NCBI GenBank assembly: GCA_026874595.1 | Contig: CM049321.1 | Span: forward strand, 10,591,979 to 10,655,978 | Direction of reading: 5' to 3' | Source: Sipunculus nudus | Lineage: Eukaryota; Annelida; Sipuncula; Golfingiida; Sipunculidae | DNA: 64,000 nt | In this document: in pieces, positions 1 to 11,873 of the stretch | How the letters are laid out: the number at the start of each line of letters is the position of its first letter | Numbering within the stretch: position 1 is the first letter of the stretch | The notes under the pieces: model-generated | What the model saw: only the letters and a program-made list of their open reading frames with translations | Told to the model about the DNA's origin: nothing | Databases searched by the model: none | Program-made: the position numbers and the translations under genes

Positions 1-660
1 TGAGGTCGAAATGGACGGAAACTCGTCAAAAGAACGATCCCCCTTGATGCGAGTTGATTACCAGTTCCGGAGCAATTGGAATAATTGCTTCTCCCTTAGA
101 AATAAAGAGTGGACTTGTTTCTCGACCCGCGACCCGCCTTCAAGTCTTATATCGGGACTGCAGGCGACCACAGATAACTCGGACATGGAAACACACGTCT
201 TATTATCATCTGTATGGAATAATTAAAATGAGTGGCTTTTGAAGTATCAACCTGCAGCGAGTAAGAATAAAACCCAAAACAAGCTGCAGCAAATTGATGT
301 CAATTATACTGCGCCTGCAAGCTATGCGCGGTTTTGCATTCACAGTGTCGCTCAATGTCCACTAAAAATAGAATTTAAATATTGACTACGTCCGCAAAAA
401 TTGTGTATATGTAGGTTTTAACTAATATAACGTGTTAATAAGAAATTTACGTGTTTTCGTTCTTGATATTAATAATATTTAAATAGTTAAACATGAAACA
501 AATGTTACACAGTTAATTTATATACAGGTGAGAAGTGTATCTGTACATGTGTATATGTAATTATAAAGATAAATATATAATTATATGTATATATATGGTT
601 AATATATATATATATGTATTATTATATTAAATTATATATATATTATATTATAATACATAT
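1..660. other. Intergenic, no gene seen
   Basis: No exon with convincing splice sites or a family match is visible. The first 250 bases are less AT-rich than what follows and include the imperfect palindrome AGCAATTGGAATAATTGCT near 71-90, which could be a regulatory site. From about 540 on the sequence becomes TA-rich. Confidence 0.4.
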
Positions 661-776
661 ATATCATGTATATATAAATAAATATATATCTACATATATA
701 TAATATGTATATATTCATGTAATGAATAATATCATAATTATATTATCATGTGTTACTTTAAGACCGTATTTGGCCT

Positions 777-777
777 A

Positions 778-836
<59 letters not shown>

Positions 837-840
837 TATA
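777..840. repeat. (TA)n microsatellite
   Basis: Nearly pure TA dinucleotide tract lying inside the left half of the foldback. Confidence 0.9.
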
Positions 841-929
841 AAGATGTATAAATAGCCATGCTGGTTCACTGTTCATAGACGGAAATGGTATACACAGAAA
901 AGACGGTTCCCAGTCACCATTTCCGTCTG

Positions 930-931
<2 letters not shown>

Positions 932-966
<35 letters not shown>
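932..966. repeat. (TA)n microsatellite
   Basis: TA tract in the right half of the foldback, the counterpart of the tract at 777. Confidence 0.9.
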
Positions 967-972
<6 letters not shown>

Positions 973-1518
973 CCAAATGCGGTCTTAAAATAACACCTGA
1001 TATTATAATTATGATATTAATCATTAAATACACATACGCAAATTAAAAATGTAGATATATATATTTATTTATATATACATAATCCTTACATTGTCAAGTA
1101 TTTCAAACTTTTTATCAATTAACATAATTATACATCTTTCAACGATCGATTCTTCATTTGGAAACCGATGAAGATACACACCATATGACTATGTCGCAAA
1201 TGTGTGTTCATCCATACATTGATCATGCAAACAAACACTTATATACTATATTTATCATCAGAAATTGTATAAGCTGATTTAAAATATCATTTTCACTGAA
1301 ACAACTATAGTCCTACAGGGAGTATGTATTACATAAGAACATTAATACGTCATCTGTCATCTTATCACCTTGTTTTATTACACATGGTTTGTTCACTTGG
1401 TTTTTGTACTAGAGAAGCCGCCTCCTCTAGCATGATAAAGAAACTTCGACCCAGTTGAAATAAATATGTTTAAAACATTATATTATATAACATGTTTTAA
1501 TCTTATTTATTGTGTATG

Positions 1519-1520
<2 letters not shown>

Positions 1521-1566
<46 letters not shown>
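1521..1566. repeat. (TA)n microsatellite
   Basis: Pure AT dinucleotide run of about 46 bases. It creates an artefactual poly-Tyr-Ile reading frame. Confidence 0.95.
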
Positions 1567-1569
<3 letters not shown>

Positions 1570-2126
1570 TGTGTGTCTGTGTATATTAAAAAGTAAATTA
1601 ATTATTGGCACAAAACACGGACAAGCATCGCAAATATTTCTTTCAATGTAAAAAATAAACCTTTCTATGTTTTATTAACGTACAGATATGTAACGATTTG
1701 CCTACAGATAGGATTTTTTAAGGCATTCGGTCATTGCAAATCAAATATTATAAACCGTGATTTCGTGGTTTATGGAGTTTGGCGTAGCGGTGCTGCCCTC
1801 TAATGAATACTATAGGTACTAGTTAACGCGTGCTCCTTGATCAACGCTTGACTTTTGAAATATTTTAATTAAAATAACTTAAAAGGCACAAAATCTCAGG
1901 TAGGCAATATAATCAAGGGTAACGTCATATCGTAACTGTTGAATAGAAATTATATACTTTCGATTTCAAACGATATTCATATTGTCAATCGTCGAATTGA
2001 CTGGGTATTATTGTTCCGTTAAATTAACCAAAATCTGGAACAACTTGGCCTTATATAGTTGTTTATGAAAAAGACCCAACAAATATATTCATACAACACT
2101 AAATCAATAAACATTATCAACAGGAG

Positions 2127-2148
2127 AAAAAAAAAAGAATATGAAAAA
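2127..2148 (-). terminator. Pol III terminator of tRNA-Ile
   Basis: On the minus strand a T5 run and then a T10 run follow 9 and 21 bases after the tRNA 3' end. Runs of four or more T terminate RNA polymerase III. Confidence 0.75.
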
Positions 2149-2156
2149 CCATTGCC

Positions 2157-2230
2157 TGGCCAGCACGGGGGTCGAACCCGCGACCTTCGCGTTATCAGCA
2201 CGACGCTCTAACCAACTGAGCTAACCGGCC
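2157..2230 (-). tRNA. tRNA-Ile (anticodon GAT)
   Basis: On the minus strand a complete cloverleaf reads from 2230 down. The acceptor stem GGCCGGT pairs with GCTGGCC, with the A discriminator at 2157. The D arm is GCTC..GAGC. The anticodon stem TCGTG/CGCGA encloses the loop CTGATAA, giving anticodon GAT. The T arm is GCGGG-TTCGACC-CCCGT. The A box (TTAGCTCAGTTGG) and B box (GGTTCGACC) are intact, and T runs follow on the minus strand (T5 at 2148-2144, T10 at 2136-2127) as expected for Pol III termination. There is no intron. Most animal cytosolic tRNA-Ile genes carry AAT, so GAT is the minor isoacceptor; the sequence otherwise matches the eukaryotic tRNA-Ile type. Confidence 0.93.
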
Positions 2231-2395
2231 AGCTGGGTCTAATTGGATATTTTATAGTATAGGAATAATATGTCAAATTCTACGTGACGATCCCACAGGC
2301 CAGTTTTACCTTATTTTAATTATTTCTGAATATAGTTAATAAATGAGAAAACTGAATGATAATTATTTCGTTTATAAATTTTTTTCTAAGCTATT

Positions 2396-2539
2396 ATTTT
2401 ATTTTATTTTATTTTATTTTATTTTATTTTATTTTATTTTATTTTATTTTATTTTATTTTATTTTATTTTATTTTATTTTATTTTATTCTATTCTATTCT
2501 ATTCTATTCTATTCTATTCTACTTTATTCTATTTTATTC
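2396..2539. repeat. Pentanucleotide satellite (ATTTT)n then (ATTCT)n
   Basis: About 18 ATTTT units are followed by about 7 ATTCT units and a mixed tail. The sharp change of unit suggests that a single T-to-C variant was amplified within an existing array. Confidence 0.95.
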
Positions 2540-2987
2540 ACTTATCATTATATATTATGAGAGCAAACACACCACGTGCAACCCTTCATCTAGCAATTAT
2601 ATAAATAATGTTACGTTAGTTAGCCTATGTTCAGGCTAATTTTCAAAACATTCCGCTAAGAAGTTGCCTTAAAAATGGTATAATTTAATCTTAAGTTTAT
2701 TGATCAAACTTCTTTCGTAATTTGCATGTGTTGTGTTTGTTTCATACATCTGAATAGGCCAATGCATGGAAACATACACATACGTACGTTTATTATATAC
2801 GTACATACACACACACATAAATACATAACATGTACAGACATACATACATATTAATACATAATTCAACATTTTTTACTGTAAATTTATACATAATTACATG
2901 CAGACGTTTATGTGTACGTATATGAATGCATGCACGTTTCTAACACAAGTCACGCACATTTCTTCTGACAGTGATGCTATATTGGAA

Positions 2988-3307
2988 CTATAAATCAACA
3001 TTCTAGGGAATGCAAGCCTCCGCCATACATGTGAGGGATAACTTTTGTAAGATGCTCCCCAATCCGTGTTTGCATTCAACTTATTCGGCCCATATATACT
3101 AGTATTCAGAGGTTTATTCGAGCATAATTGACTGTACATTTGTGAATATTCCTTGATGACGTTCCTTTATCCGTGCACACCTAAATCTAATCGATTCTTA
3201 ATTGGCCCATTTCATGTCATGAGATTCCGTTCGTAACTGCCGACGCAAACTCAAACACACACACACACGAACGGGGATGAGTTCACGCATATGCTACTGG
3301 CGGAGGC
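2988..3307 (-). mobile_element. Helitron/HINE-like repeat, family A, copy 1
   Basis: Read on the minus strand it starts GCCTCCGCCAG at 3307 and ends with GGCGGAGGC, a hairpin of the type GCATTC..GAATGT, and a TATAG end at 2988. The inner part (AATATTCACAAATGTACAGT and GAATCGATTAG..) recurs in the copies at 11250, 17880 and 34450. A (CA)n tract lies near its 5' end. The 5' CCTCCGCC and the subterminal 3' GGCGGAGG are inverted to each other, and the final hairpin lies outside the right repeat. That asymmetric layout is known for Helentron-associated elements. Confidence 0.65.
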
Positions 3308-4123
3308 GACAAAAAGCTTTCAAGAATTCAGAACAAGTTGCTAAAAATTACACCTTTGCCCCTTATTACTCATGCACTAAGAAATTAACACTTACTGCAT
3401 AATTTTCATTAATTGCTGGTCGTCTACCTCAAGGTAGTCTATACTATATAGTACTTTATGAAACCTGAGTTAATTACTTAATTGCCAATTATCTCGTATA
3501 AGGGGTCATGTATATATAGATAAAACATGGAAGTCTCACCGGAAGTGAGAAATATATTCATCCCCAGGGCGAAAGATATACCTACCTAATTAATAATTCA
3601 TGAGTCGCAACTGCATGCATGCATTTCAACATGCACATGCATGTATATATACCTTTGTATATACCTACTATATGTATACACGTGCATGCATGCATGTATG
3701 AGATAGGCCTATATATATGATGTATGCAAAAATGGGCAGATAAACTATAACACAGTATGTGTGTGTATATATGTATGTATATATATATGTGCATGTACCT
3801 ACGTATCTGCATATCCGTATATGCTCACTTGTGGTGTGTGCATGAGTGACACAAAAATCGTCACTATATATAGTAGATAAATATAGGCATAAATTTAACG
3901 ATACATTACATAAATACACGGAATAATGACACAGTTCACAACAAGATCCCGATGATAGACAGTCATTGATAACAGAAACGGCAGTGTGTATATACGGTCC
4001 GTTATCATCAATGTTGATACTGGATCGATGTATATATATCATGTTACTGAGTCCGGTTAACTGGGATAACAGTTATAGAAAGCACACATGCACATAGCAT
4101 TTGACCCAGCTTTTGGGCAGGCC

Positions 4124-4126
<3 letters not shown>

Positions 4127-4178
<52 letters not shown>
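4127..4178. repeat. (TA)n microsatellite
   Basis: Pure TA run of about 52 bases. Confidence 0.95.
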
Positions 4179-4182
<4 letters not shown>

Positions 4183-4533
4183 ATTAAGATTATTTATAAA
4201 CATAAACACATTTTAAAAGATAAATTCCCGCAAGTATCTTGTTGAACGAAAACGCATGCATCTATTTATTTACATAATATCCCTTTTAAGGTTTGCTTGC
4301 ATGCATGTAACAAAAATAAACAAATTGGTCATATTTAAGGAATTGCCTAGCTAAAAAAACATCGATTTGATAAAAATCGATGATTAAAAAAATAGTCTAT
4401 TTTTTAACTTAAATAATCATGGAGGATATCTGTGGTTAAAAAACAGTATATCGGACTCTCGATGCTTATATAATGCCAATTCTTTTTAATGGTAGATAAA
4501 AACGTTAATTGAGGTACCGTGAATAAATTATTC

Positions 4534-4536
<3 letters not shown>

Positions 4537-4603
<67 letters not shown>
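4537..4603. repeat. (TA)n microsatellite
   Basis: Pure TA run of about 66 bases. Confidence 0.95.
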
Positions 4604-4606
<3 letters not shown>

Positions 4607-4806
4607 TGCAAGAATATAATTTTTACGTATACTGCACGATAACGACATATATGTAAATATATCAATAAACATATATATATTTGTGTGTATAAGGGACTAT
4701 ACTGTATGAGAGAGAGAGCGCGTGAGAGAGAAACAGAGAAAGAAATACACTGTTCACTTACAGCTGCACAGTTGAAGCTGAACAATAATACACCTTATGT
4801 ATAATG

Positions 4807-4807
<1 letters not shown>

Positions 4808-4863
<56 letters not shown>
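4808..4863. repeat. (TA)n microsatellite
   Basis: Pure TA run of about 55 bases, directly upstream of the candidate promoter. Confidence 0.95.
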
Positions 4864-4867
<4 letters not shown>

Positions 4868-4899
4868 CAGTCTGACTTACCGTCATCCTCAAGTGGCGA

Positions 4900-5040
4900 T
4901 ATATCAGGTCACGTGACCAGATGTGATTAATGGCGGGTTGTGTTTATCCTAATTACTCAGGTAAACGCATAAATTAGCGTGTCCTTCTGGCTGTATATAA
5001 GCGTCCTCACATAAACAGCTCGGCAGAATACTTGTAAATA
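4900..5040 (+). promoter_or_regulatory. Candidate TATA promoter with CACGTG palindrome
   Basis: A perfect 12-base palindrome GGTCACGTGACC (4907-4918) lies about 75 bases upstream of TATATAAG (4994-5001). The sequence between them is unusually complex for this neighbourhood and has homeodomain-like TAATTA-type words (GATTAATGG, CTAATTACTC). Initiation would be expected near 5020-5030. Downstream, a CACCATGG context at 5351-5357 is followed by a donor-like TTCAG/GTGAAA at 5367/5368, so a short first coding exon is possible, but earlier ATGs intervene and no second exon was found. CACGTG is the core bound by bHLH-zip proteins. Confidence 0.35.
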
Positions 5041-5399
5041 AGCCAGCGGCAGAACTGGGGGAGGCTGCAGTCCGCGAAGCAGATCTCGCATGCAGAAGTT
5101 ACTTCATTTATGTATATACTGAATATATCAATTGCCGATAGTTAAGGAGCTAAAGTTTAGTGACACTTTGATACATCAAAGACCAAAAAAGGCTATTGGA
5201 GTCTGGGTCCGCACAAGTAATGAACAAGCTAAACTGACATTGTCACTAGCAGCAGACGTATTATCTGCCAAGTCAAGCCTGTTGGGTCAGCGCGCACAGA
5301 ATGCCAGTCAAAAGTTGGAATCGACATCAAAGGAGCCGCCGCATATTATCACCATGGTCGATTTCAGGTGAAATATACAAGTGTAACTGGCAATTTAAA

Positions 5400-5962
5400 T
5401 ATCTTTTCACAGGTGTAATTGAGAAGCGAGGCACGTCGAGTGCTTGAATAATCGGTTTCAAAGACGCTCTTGCAGAAGTTGCGCGGGCACCCGACCGAAT
5501 CCGACCGCTGAGGTTAACCAGGTGCGATACAGAAACTAATCTATTGTAGGTATATGCGCCAATTTACTGACTCCGGCCACGTTTATAGCTATATGAAGAA
5601 GTGTATCTCGTGCCTGACTAAATACCTTCTGTTGGTCTTTAGAATGTCTGTAGCCCCGTGCCAGAATTAAGCGTTGTTTCTGTTCCATTTTGCATATATG
5701 TGCGTGGAGGTGCGTCTGAATATATCCGCGTGTTTGATTAATAGGTTTGCATGCGTGTTTATATAATATACTTTCTGGATTGGATAATAATACTTATAAC
5801 ATGTAATATATAACACATATGAAATATATCATATCAATAAACGATTAATGTATTCTCTTATAGTTATAAAGTAAGTCATCTGTTAATTCTCAGCGTAACC
5901 AACGCACAGACACAAAATTATATGTTAACTTTGTGTTATATAATTTTGTATTTTATTATCAC

Positions 5963-6008
<46 letters not shown>

Positions 6009-6280
6009 CACACAGGAAAAATCTCAGCTGTGCACTATGTAAGAGAATAGTATCCTATTATATATTTTAAGACGATGACATTATATATACTATTTGTCCA
6101 GTTGTCAGTGTACAGACAGATCTACATTAACTAAAGAATAACAGATGTTCATGTATAAATTGAGTCGGTAAGTTTTAATGAGCTCTGTTCCCGAGCGGTG
6201 GTATTTCTCATTAAACCCCTGCAAGACGAAAGTAATTTCCACCTTCCCAAATCAGTAATGCCACTAGCCCCAGGAAAACA
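5400..6280. other. Intergenic, no gene seen
   Basis: Mostly AT-rich sequence with a TA microsatellite at 5962-6006. No exon or family match was seen. Confidence 0.4.
5962..6006. repeat. (TA)n microsatellite
   Basis: TA run with one internal TG interruption. Confidence 0.9.
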
Positions 6281-6815
6281 ATAATTTAACAGCAATTTTT
6301 AACAAATGTAGACCAAAATGAGGGGCCACGGGATCCCCAGGGGTGGGAGAGGGACGGAAACCCCACCCCCTCTACGCCTAGCGTAATGTCACGTCGTTTG
6401 GAATGAGGCCGACATGGCTATTACTCTGTCATTATACACAAAATGCCCCGCGTAATGGCCGCTTCCAGTCTAGATCCTAATGATTTAATTACGTTTTCCA
6501 TTGTGCCTCCGGGTTTTCTGTTACTCCGGTCGCCCTGGCCGCTTTTATTACCGTACTGACTAAGATAGATTTGTCACCCGCGGTGTTAATTGTGCTTGAA
6601 ACCTCTTTTAAACTTGTTTTCTCGCCCTCTGTCTTTGGTGCTTACAAGGGAGGGACAGGGGTTTGCCCGTTTCTGGCATGTCGGTAACACCGGTGACATA
6701 TGTACGCCCAGTTGTCCAAACTTCAGCAGACGACATCGCCCCGATACAGCAGACGACATCTCCTGCCTGACGGGCCTTTCATCAGAGAGGCGGGTTCGAG
6801 GAGTGTACTAATTAA
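6280..6815. other. GC-richer island, possible regulatory sequence
   Basis: This stretch has higher GC than its flanks and contains homeodomain-type words (GCGTAATGGCC, CTAATGATTTAATTACG). The open frame at 6590-6811 has no recognisable domain and no splice context. It could be a conserved non-coding element; sequence alone does not decide. Confidence 0.25.
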
Positions 6816-7866
6816 ATCATTGCTATTGACTCCAAATAAATTCATTTGAACCTGTTTAATAAAATGAAGAGTATTGTGATATATTCAAATAAGATGAGTT
6901 TGCTGGGTTTTTTTTTCAGTTTTATTTAAAGAGGATTCTTTATTCACAAAGTATACTGCATGGTCAAACTATATGTTTTGCAAGACGGGAGAACCTGTTT
7001 TTCATGGTTCCTAGAAAAGAATCATTATTATTTCTATAAAACATATATTGATGGAGGTCCCCTCCCAATTGTGTTATAACATGAGATTGTAAGAGAATTA
7101 AATATGTTACATATCTCTTATTATTCCACGCTTTGTCTATATATGTGCTTGCTTGCTCGAATTGAATTTTAAATGCATGTATGAATGATTTTACATAATT
7201 AATGTGTATAGATCTCCAGTAAAATAAATAAAAGGTGAAGCATTTATTAATGAAAAACCAAACTCCATTGGCATAATCAGTGTTTGGACGAATATATTAT
7301 TTTATGTATCGATCTACTATATAAATATTGAAGCAAGATGAATAAATCCACATGTCAAACTAAAACTTATATGTGCATGTGCACAAAATTCGATATATCT
7401 TTTATATATATATCATTATATACTGATAACGTGCAGTGCAGAAAGCCAAATAAATATGCATGGATGCTGCTATCTTAGCTGTTTCCTTTCCCCTTTTTAT
7501 ATTTATAAGTGCATACATGTATATACTGCATTGTATTTTTACCATAGAACCATATATATCCTGAATTAAATATAGACACTAATTAGATCTAAATGTTTTG
7601 CACGCTATGTCTGTATTTTATTGTTACCCTCCTGATGGCGAGCTCACTTTTATTTTAAATATTAATGGGTATTTCAAAAGCTATATCAGTATCATTATTA
7701 TATACTAATAATAATCCTTTTCTAGCAAATGCTTAAGAAACATTCTCATTAACAGAGAGAGAATTAGATTTAAAGTTAGAGACAGACATAGAGGGGAAAA
7801 AAACATGCATTTTGCAATTCTCGATTTTATACAAAATATTGATTGTGTAAAATCATTTTTTAAATC

Positions 7867-7869
<3 letters not shown>

Positions 7870-7903
<34 letters not shown>
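7870..7903. repeat. (TA)n microsatellite
   Basis: Pure TA run of about 34 bases. Confidence 0.9.
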
Positions 7904-7905
<2 letters not shown>

Positions 7906-7985
7906 CAAGGTTGCTTCTGTCTTATGATTCTGTTATGACAGATAACAGAAATGTAAAAGAGTAATAAATATATTTCAATTGATTT

Positions 7986-8051
7986 ATATTATATTATATT
8001 ATATTATAGTATAGTATAGTATATAGTATAGTATAGTATAGTATAGTATAT
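7986..8051. repeat. Pentanucleotide repeat (TATAT/TATAG)n
   Basis: About five ATATT units turn into about eight TATAG units, another array with an internal change of unit. Confidence 0.9.
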
Positions 8052-8239
8052 TCTACACACACATATAGATATGTTTGTGTATGTGTATGTGTGAAGAGGG
8101 GGGGGGTCCGGGACGTCTGTATAGATAGATATGACATGATATAGACATATCTAGGTGTTGTTAAGTGTTGGTACCTGTAGGTACTTAATGAGACAAGAAT
8201 TAATGACTTAATAGCTAAACCACTCAAATATTCCACTTA

Positions 8240-8720
8240 AAGTCGCCTTAATGGTTGTCTCCAAGAGTGCCGAAAAACGTCCAAGCCTCACGTACAGAGA
8301 AAGTCACTAGCCCCGCGGACAAACACCACACCATACCTGATTAATTATTCATGAGTTACGTTGCCATAGGGCCACGGGCTTAGAGAGTAATTTCTAGTAC
8401 AAGATTGTCCATTTCATTAACAGCCGTAGGTATTTATGTTAATGAGGTGTCCACCCCGCGCCACGACCACATATAGTGCATTTCAATGTACATTTCACAC
8501 CATGTATGCCCCCACCTCCCACCTTATACACCCGCTTTAATGGCTATTTTCATTACCCTATCAAGGGTAGAGGTTGCTCAATACACACCTGACCTTTGTG
8601 ACCCCCGGGGTTGTGGAGCCCTGCAGGGGGTTAGTCTACCCCGTGAAATTGATTTGGTTGGTCATTTGAGATATATCCACCAGATAGTGAAAGAAGCATT
8701 CGAAAGTCAGAATTATTGAA
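8240..8720. other. GC-richer island, no gene assigned
   Basis: Complex sequence with ATTA words (GATTAATTATTCATGAG, TTAATGAGG) and a GC-rich segment near 8600-8640. The frame at 8486-8719 has no recognised domain. It is a candidate non-coding regulatory block of low certainty. Confidence 0.2.
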
Positions 8721-9149
8721 CCGACGTTTATTTTCTTTAATTTCGGCTCTCTGAACTGGAAACAAGGGATTACATATGTACATATTTATAGGACCGCAGA
8801 TACCCCATTGCCTTACCAGATTTTAGCATGGTCATTTATAACACATACACTCAAATTATAAATGTAGTAACCACAGGCAACACGCCGACTTTAATATATA
8901 TAAATGATTTACCAAAAGATTATACATATATACATATTGATGTTAATGTGCACAAGGTTGTTTTTTTATGCTTTTTTTTTCATTTCCTTGTGATATTATA
9001 GAAATTAATACGTTTCAACATTTTGAACTCGTGTCAAGCAATTCTATTCTAAAACTCATGTATATTATATTAGATATGGTAACAGCAGGGAATAATGTAC
9101 ATTCCTTCTATACTAGATACGATGAAAAAAAATCTGAATTCTTATAAAC

Positions 9150-9173
9150 ATATATATATATATATATATATAT
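9150..9173. repeat. (TA)n microsatellite
   Basis: Short TA run of about 24 bases. Confidence 0.85.
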
Positions 9174-10022
9174 GGTGTTACCTTTTATTTTATACGATCC
9201 CACAAGGAGGATATGTTATAACCCATGTTTCTTTGTCTTTTTTTTTGTTTGTTTGTTTATTTTATGCTGTTGTAAAACAAATACTACTGAACTGATTTCC
9301 AGGAAACTTTAAGGAAGGATGGGGCATGGGCCATGCAGGAATGACCACATTTAATGCAGTTGCGGGTCATTTAAAGCTCGTGACAGATTTCTGAGGTCTT
9401 CTGTTACTTTGTGACAGTCATACAAATACTGTCTGAATTGTTTACCTGAAACATATTTATGATTTCCAAAGAATTATGAAATAATTCAAAGGATTATAAA
9501 ACTAAAGAAATTCATGTGAACTGTAACGACCTGTTGTCTATTATTCGCAATTTTAAATTACTAGCTCTGTGATACACCGTGGGACAGTAGTTCAATTTTT
9601 AATTATGAAAACTATAAAACAAGAAAACAGTGAGATACCCCATTTATACTTCCGCCAACATTTGGGATAAGGAAATCCGGAATATTACCTGGATTCTGAT
9701 GAAATTTAAGTCAGTGTAAGCGCCGATATATGTGAATCCAAGCTGAGAGAAACGTGTGACACAATTGACTCGATGATAGTCTCGCTCTTGGTGGGAATGG
9801 ACAAATTGTTATGGCAAAGAATCTTTTAACGAAAGATAAATTGTGGTGATCAAAATTACGGTCAAAGCGTAAAAGCTTATTCAAAGGGTATTTCTCTATC
9901 CCTCCACAAATGTTTATAAAATTACTTAATAACTTGCTGTGTAGGGTTGGTAACAGGCAGACTAATCAACCAGTAGTAAAGTATCACCAAACCAAGACAA
10001 AACATTGCACCTTTTGGAGGAA

Positions 10023-10024
<2 letters not shown>

Positions 10025-10063
<39 letters not shown>
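10025..10063. repeat. (TA)n microsatellite
   Basis: Pure TA run of about 39 bases. Confidence 0.9.
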
Positions 10064-10068
<5 letters not shown>

Positions 10069-10665
10069 TTGTTTAATCATTTGAATGGATATTTGCTTTG
10101 ACCATTTGGGAATAATGCACAGCTTTGTGGATAGGTGTCAGCACTTGTTGGTGATGCGCAATTAAAATACAGCGCACACAAGAATTATAAATTCGCTTCC
10201 CATGGCTTTATTCGCTTTACTAACATACATCTGAAATATTAAAATACATAAAATTTTCAAATAATTTAGATATGTTAAGTGCTGTTTGACATCTATAACT
10301 CCATTTCACGTCGAAATGGCAAGACTGATTGGGGAAAGTCCTTGTCCAGATCCTAAGCGGTAAAGTCTTAAGCGTCTGTCGAAACGTCAAGGTATATAAA
10401 CCATGTGGGTCCGGTTTGAATGCTCACTAGCTGGGTCATGTTTTCACGGGGATCTAATAAAATACATTTATGCTTTGATAGATTGTCTAGGAAATGGCTA
10501 ATATAATTTATTTATGAAAATACTTATATTTGCATGTATGCATGCATAATCACATTTGTGTATTGCAATATACTTTATACCTCACAGGAAACTGCGTAAT
10601 TACAAAATGAGAAAATGTGTTATTTTTACTTCTTTTGCAATGTAATGAGGGTTGAATAACATATA

Positions 10666-10670
<5 letters not shown>

Positions 10671-10732
<62 letters not shown>
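10671..10732. repeat. (TA)n microsatellite
   Basis: Pure TA run of about 62 bases. Confidence 0.95.
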
Positions 10733-10738
<6 letters not shown>

Positions 10739-11249
10739 CTTTCCAGGTAAGCTGAATAAATTATAATATTTTATTGAATTGTAAAGGCATTGTTAAGGCA
10801 CAGAAAAATTTGCTTAAAATCACAGTTAAATATACTGTAAAAGTCGCAAAATTATTGGACGAGGTACGACACAAAAACGGAAAATGCATGTAATATTACT
10901 GTAATTCCCCTAAACAGTCGGCCGTTATTTTACAATTAAATTTACTAGCAGCATTTCTACTAGTACATTATACTGAGTTTACGGTCAATGTATAATTATG
11001 GGTATCATCAAAGTGGAAGCCGGAGGAACGTTATGACTATGACCGCGCCCTCATTTTATTATAACAGGATTTACAGCTTTTAGATAATAAACTCCATCGC
11101 CTCTAAATGTGTCCTTATATTAGTTCTAATAGTTTATCATTCATGCTGCCTTGTTTATTTCTGAAGCAGCTAGTGCCCAGGTCAGGGGTTCATGCACGAC
11201 TAACTAGAGTGATCCAGTGCCAAACTTTCCCTTCTTTGGGTTTTTCGTT

Positions 11250-11543
11250 TCCCCCAGGAGGTTATGCGTTCATGTTTGTTCACAACATAACTCAGGCAAT
11301 TATGAACAGAATCCATGAAATTTTCAAAAATGAAAAACCAGTTTGATTTTGGTGTGGGTCCGGCGCCAAATCCGGATCCAGGGAGGTCTTCCAGAAATAT
11401 TCACAAATGTGCAGTCACGCATACTCGATTGAACCTGGAAATATGGTGTCAATAAGTGAATGAACATTTGGGTTGCGGAGTACCCCACATTAAGGACCGC
11501 CCACATGGCGGAGGTCTACATTCGTGAGAATGTATATTTCTAG
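11250..11543 (+). mobile_element. Helitron/HINE-like repeat, family A, copy 2
   Basis: The 5' end resembles the CCTCCGCCAGGAGG hairpin but is worn (CCCCCAGGAGG, then TTATGCGTTCATG). The body shares TATTCACAAATGTGCAGT and GAACCTGGAAATATGG with the other copies. The 3' end is ATGGCGGAGGTCT, the hairpin ACATTC-GTGA-GAATGT, six bases, then CTAG (11540-11543) followed by T. A hairpin then CTRR then a flanking T is the established Helitron 3' terminus. Confidence 0.65.
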
Positions 11544-11873
11544 TTTTTATAATTCATTTGTTTCCAGGAGGGGGATAAGTTGTTTACATTTTGTACAATA
11601 GATGGCGCATGCGTCTATGCCACCAGGCCCCGGTGGGCAATATAAAATGACCACCATACATTTAAAGAAATCTGTTCCAGCACAAAGAATTATGCTTGTA
11701 TGTAACAAAAAAGCTTAACCATAATGAAAAATGGTCTATATCATTTTCATTTCATTTAATAATTTTTTTATCAAATTTTCGTGGCGTGGTCGGAGTGATT
11801 CGTTTGATTTACATTGAACTCATGGATATGTATAGTTGATTCAACAAACACAGAAAATAATTATATATGTATC

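Larger units (their letters stand above)
665..1083. repeat. Long inverted repeat (foldback element)
   Basis: The two halves are imperfect reverse complements over roughly 115 bases outside the central TA tracts. The left arm near 756-772 reads TAAGACCGTATTTGG and the right arm near 972-987 reads CCAAATGCGGTCTTA. The match continues outward through a TAAATAAATATATATCTACAT block at about 675 and its complement near 1050-1075. The centre holds a second hairpin, AGACGGAAATGG (877-888) with CCATTTCCGTCT (917-928), between two (TA)n tracts. This looks like a palindromic MITE or foldback element. No protein is encoded and no target duplication was recognised. Confidence 0.7.
1090..2150. other. Intergenic, no gene seen
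   Basis: AT-rich sequence with a TA microsatellite at 1521-1566. No exon, RNA gene or family match was seen. Confidence 0.4.
3308..4880. other. Intergenic, microsatellite-rich
   Basis: No exon was recognised. There are TA tracts at 4127-4178, 4537-4603 and 4808-4863, and purine-rich GAGAGA near 4708-4740. Open frames here are short and follow low-complexity sequence. Confidence 0.4.
6816..8090. other. Intergenic, no gene seen
   Basis: AT-rich with no exon. It contains the TA tract at 7870-7903 and the pentamer array at 7986-8051. Confidence 0.4.
8721..11249. other. Intergenic, no gene seen
   Basis: AT-rich sequence with TA tracts at 9150-9173, 10025-10063 and 10671-10732. No exon, tRNA or transposase signature was seen. 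Confidence 0.4.

Noticed and set aside
2343-2639. Phe-Ile-Leu-Tyr rich frames
   Set aside because: Translation of the ATTTT pentamer array.
6785-6800. GGGTTCGAGG as a tRNA B box
   Set aside because: No matching A box, stems or terminator around it.
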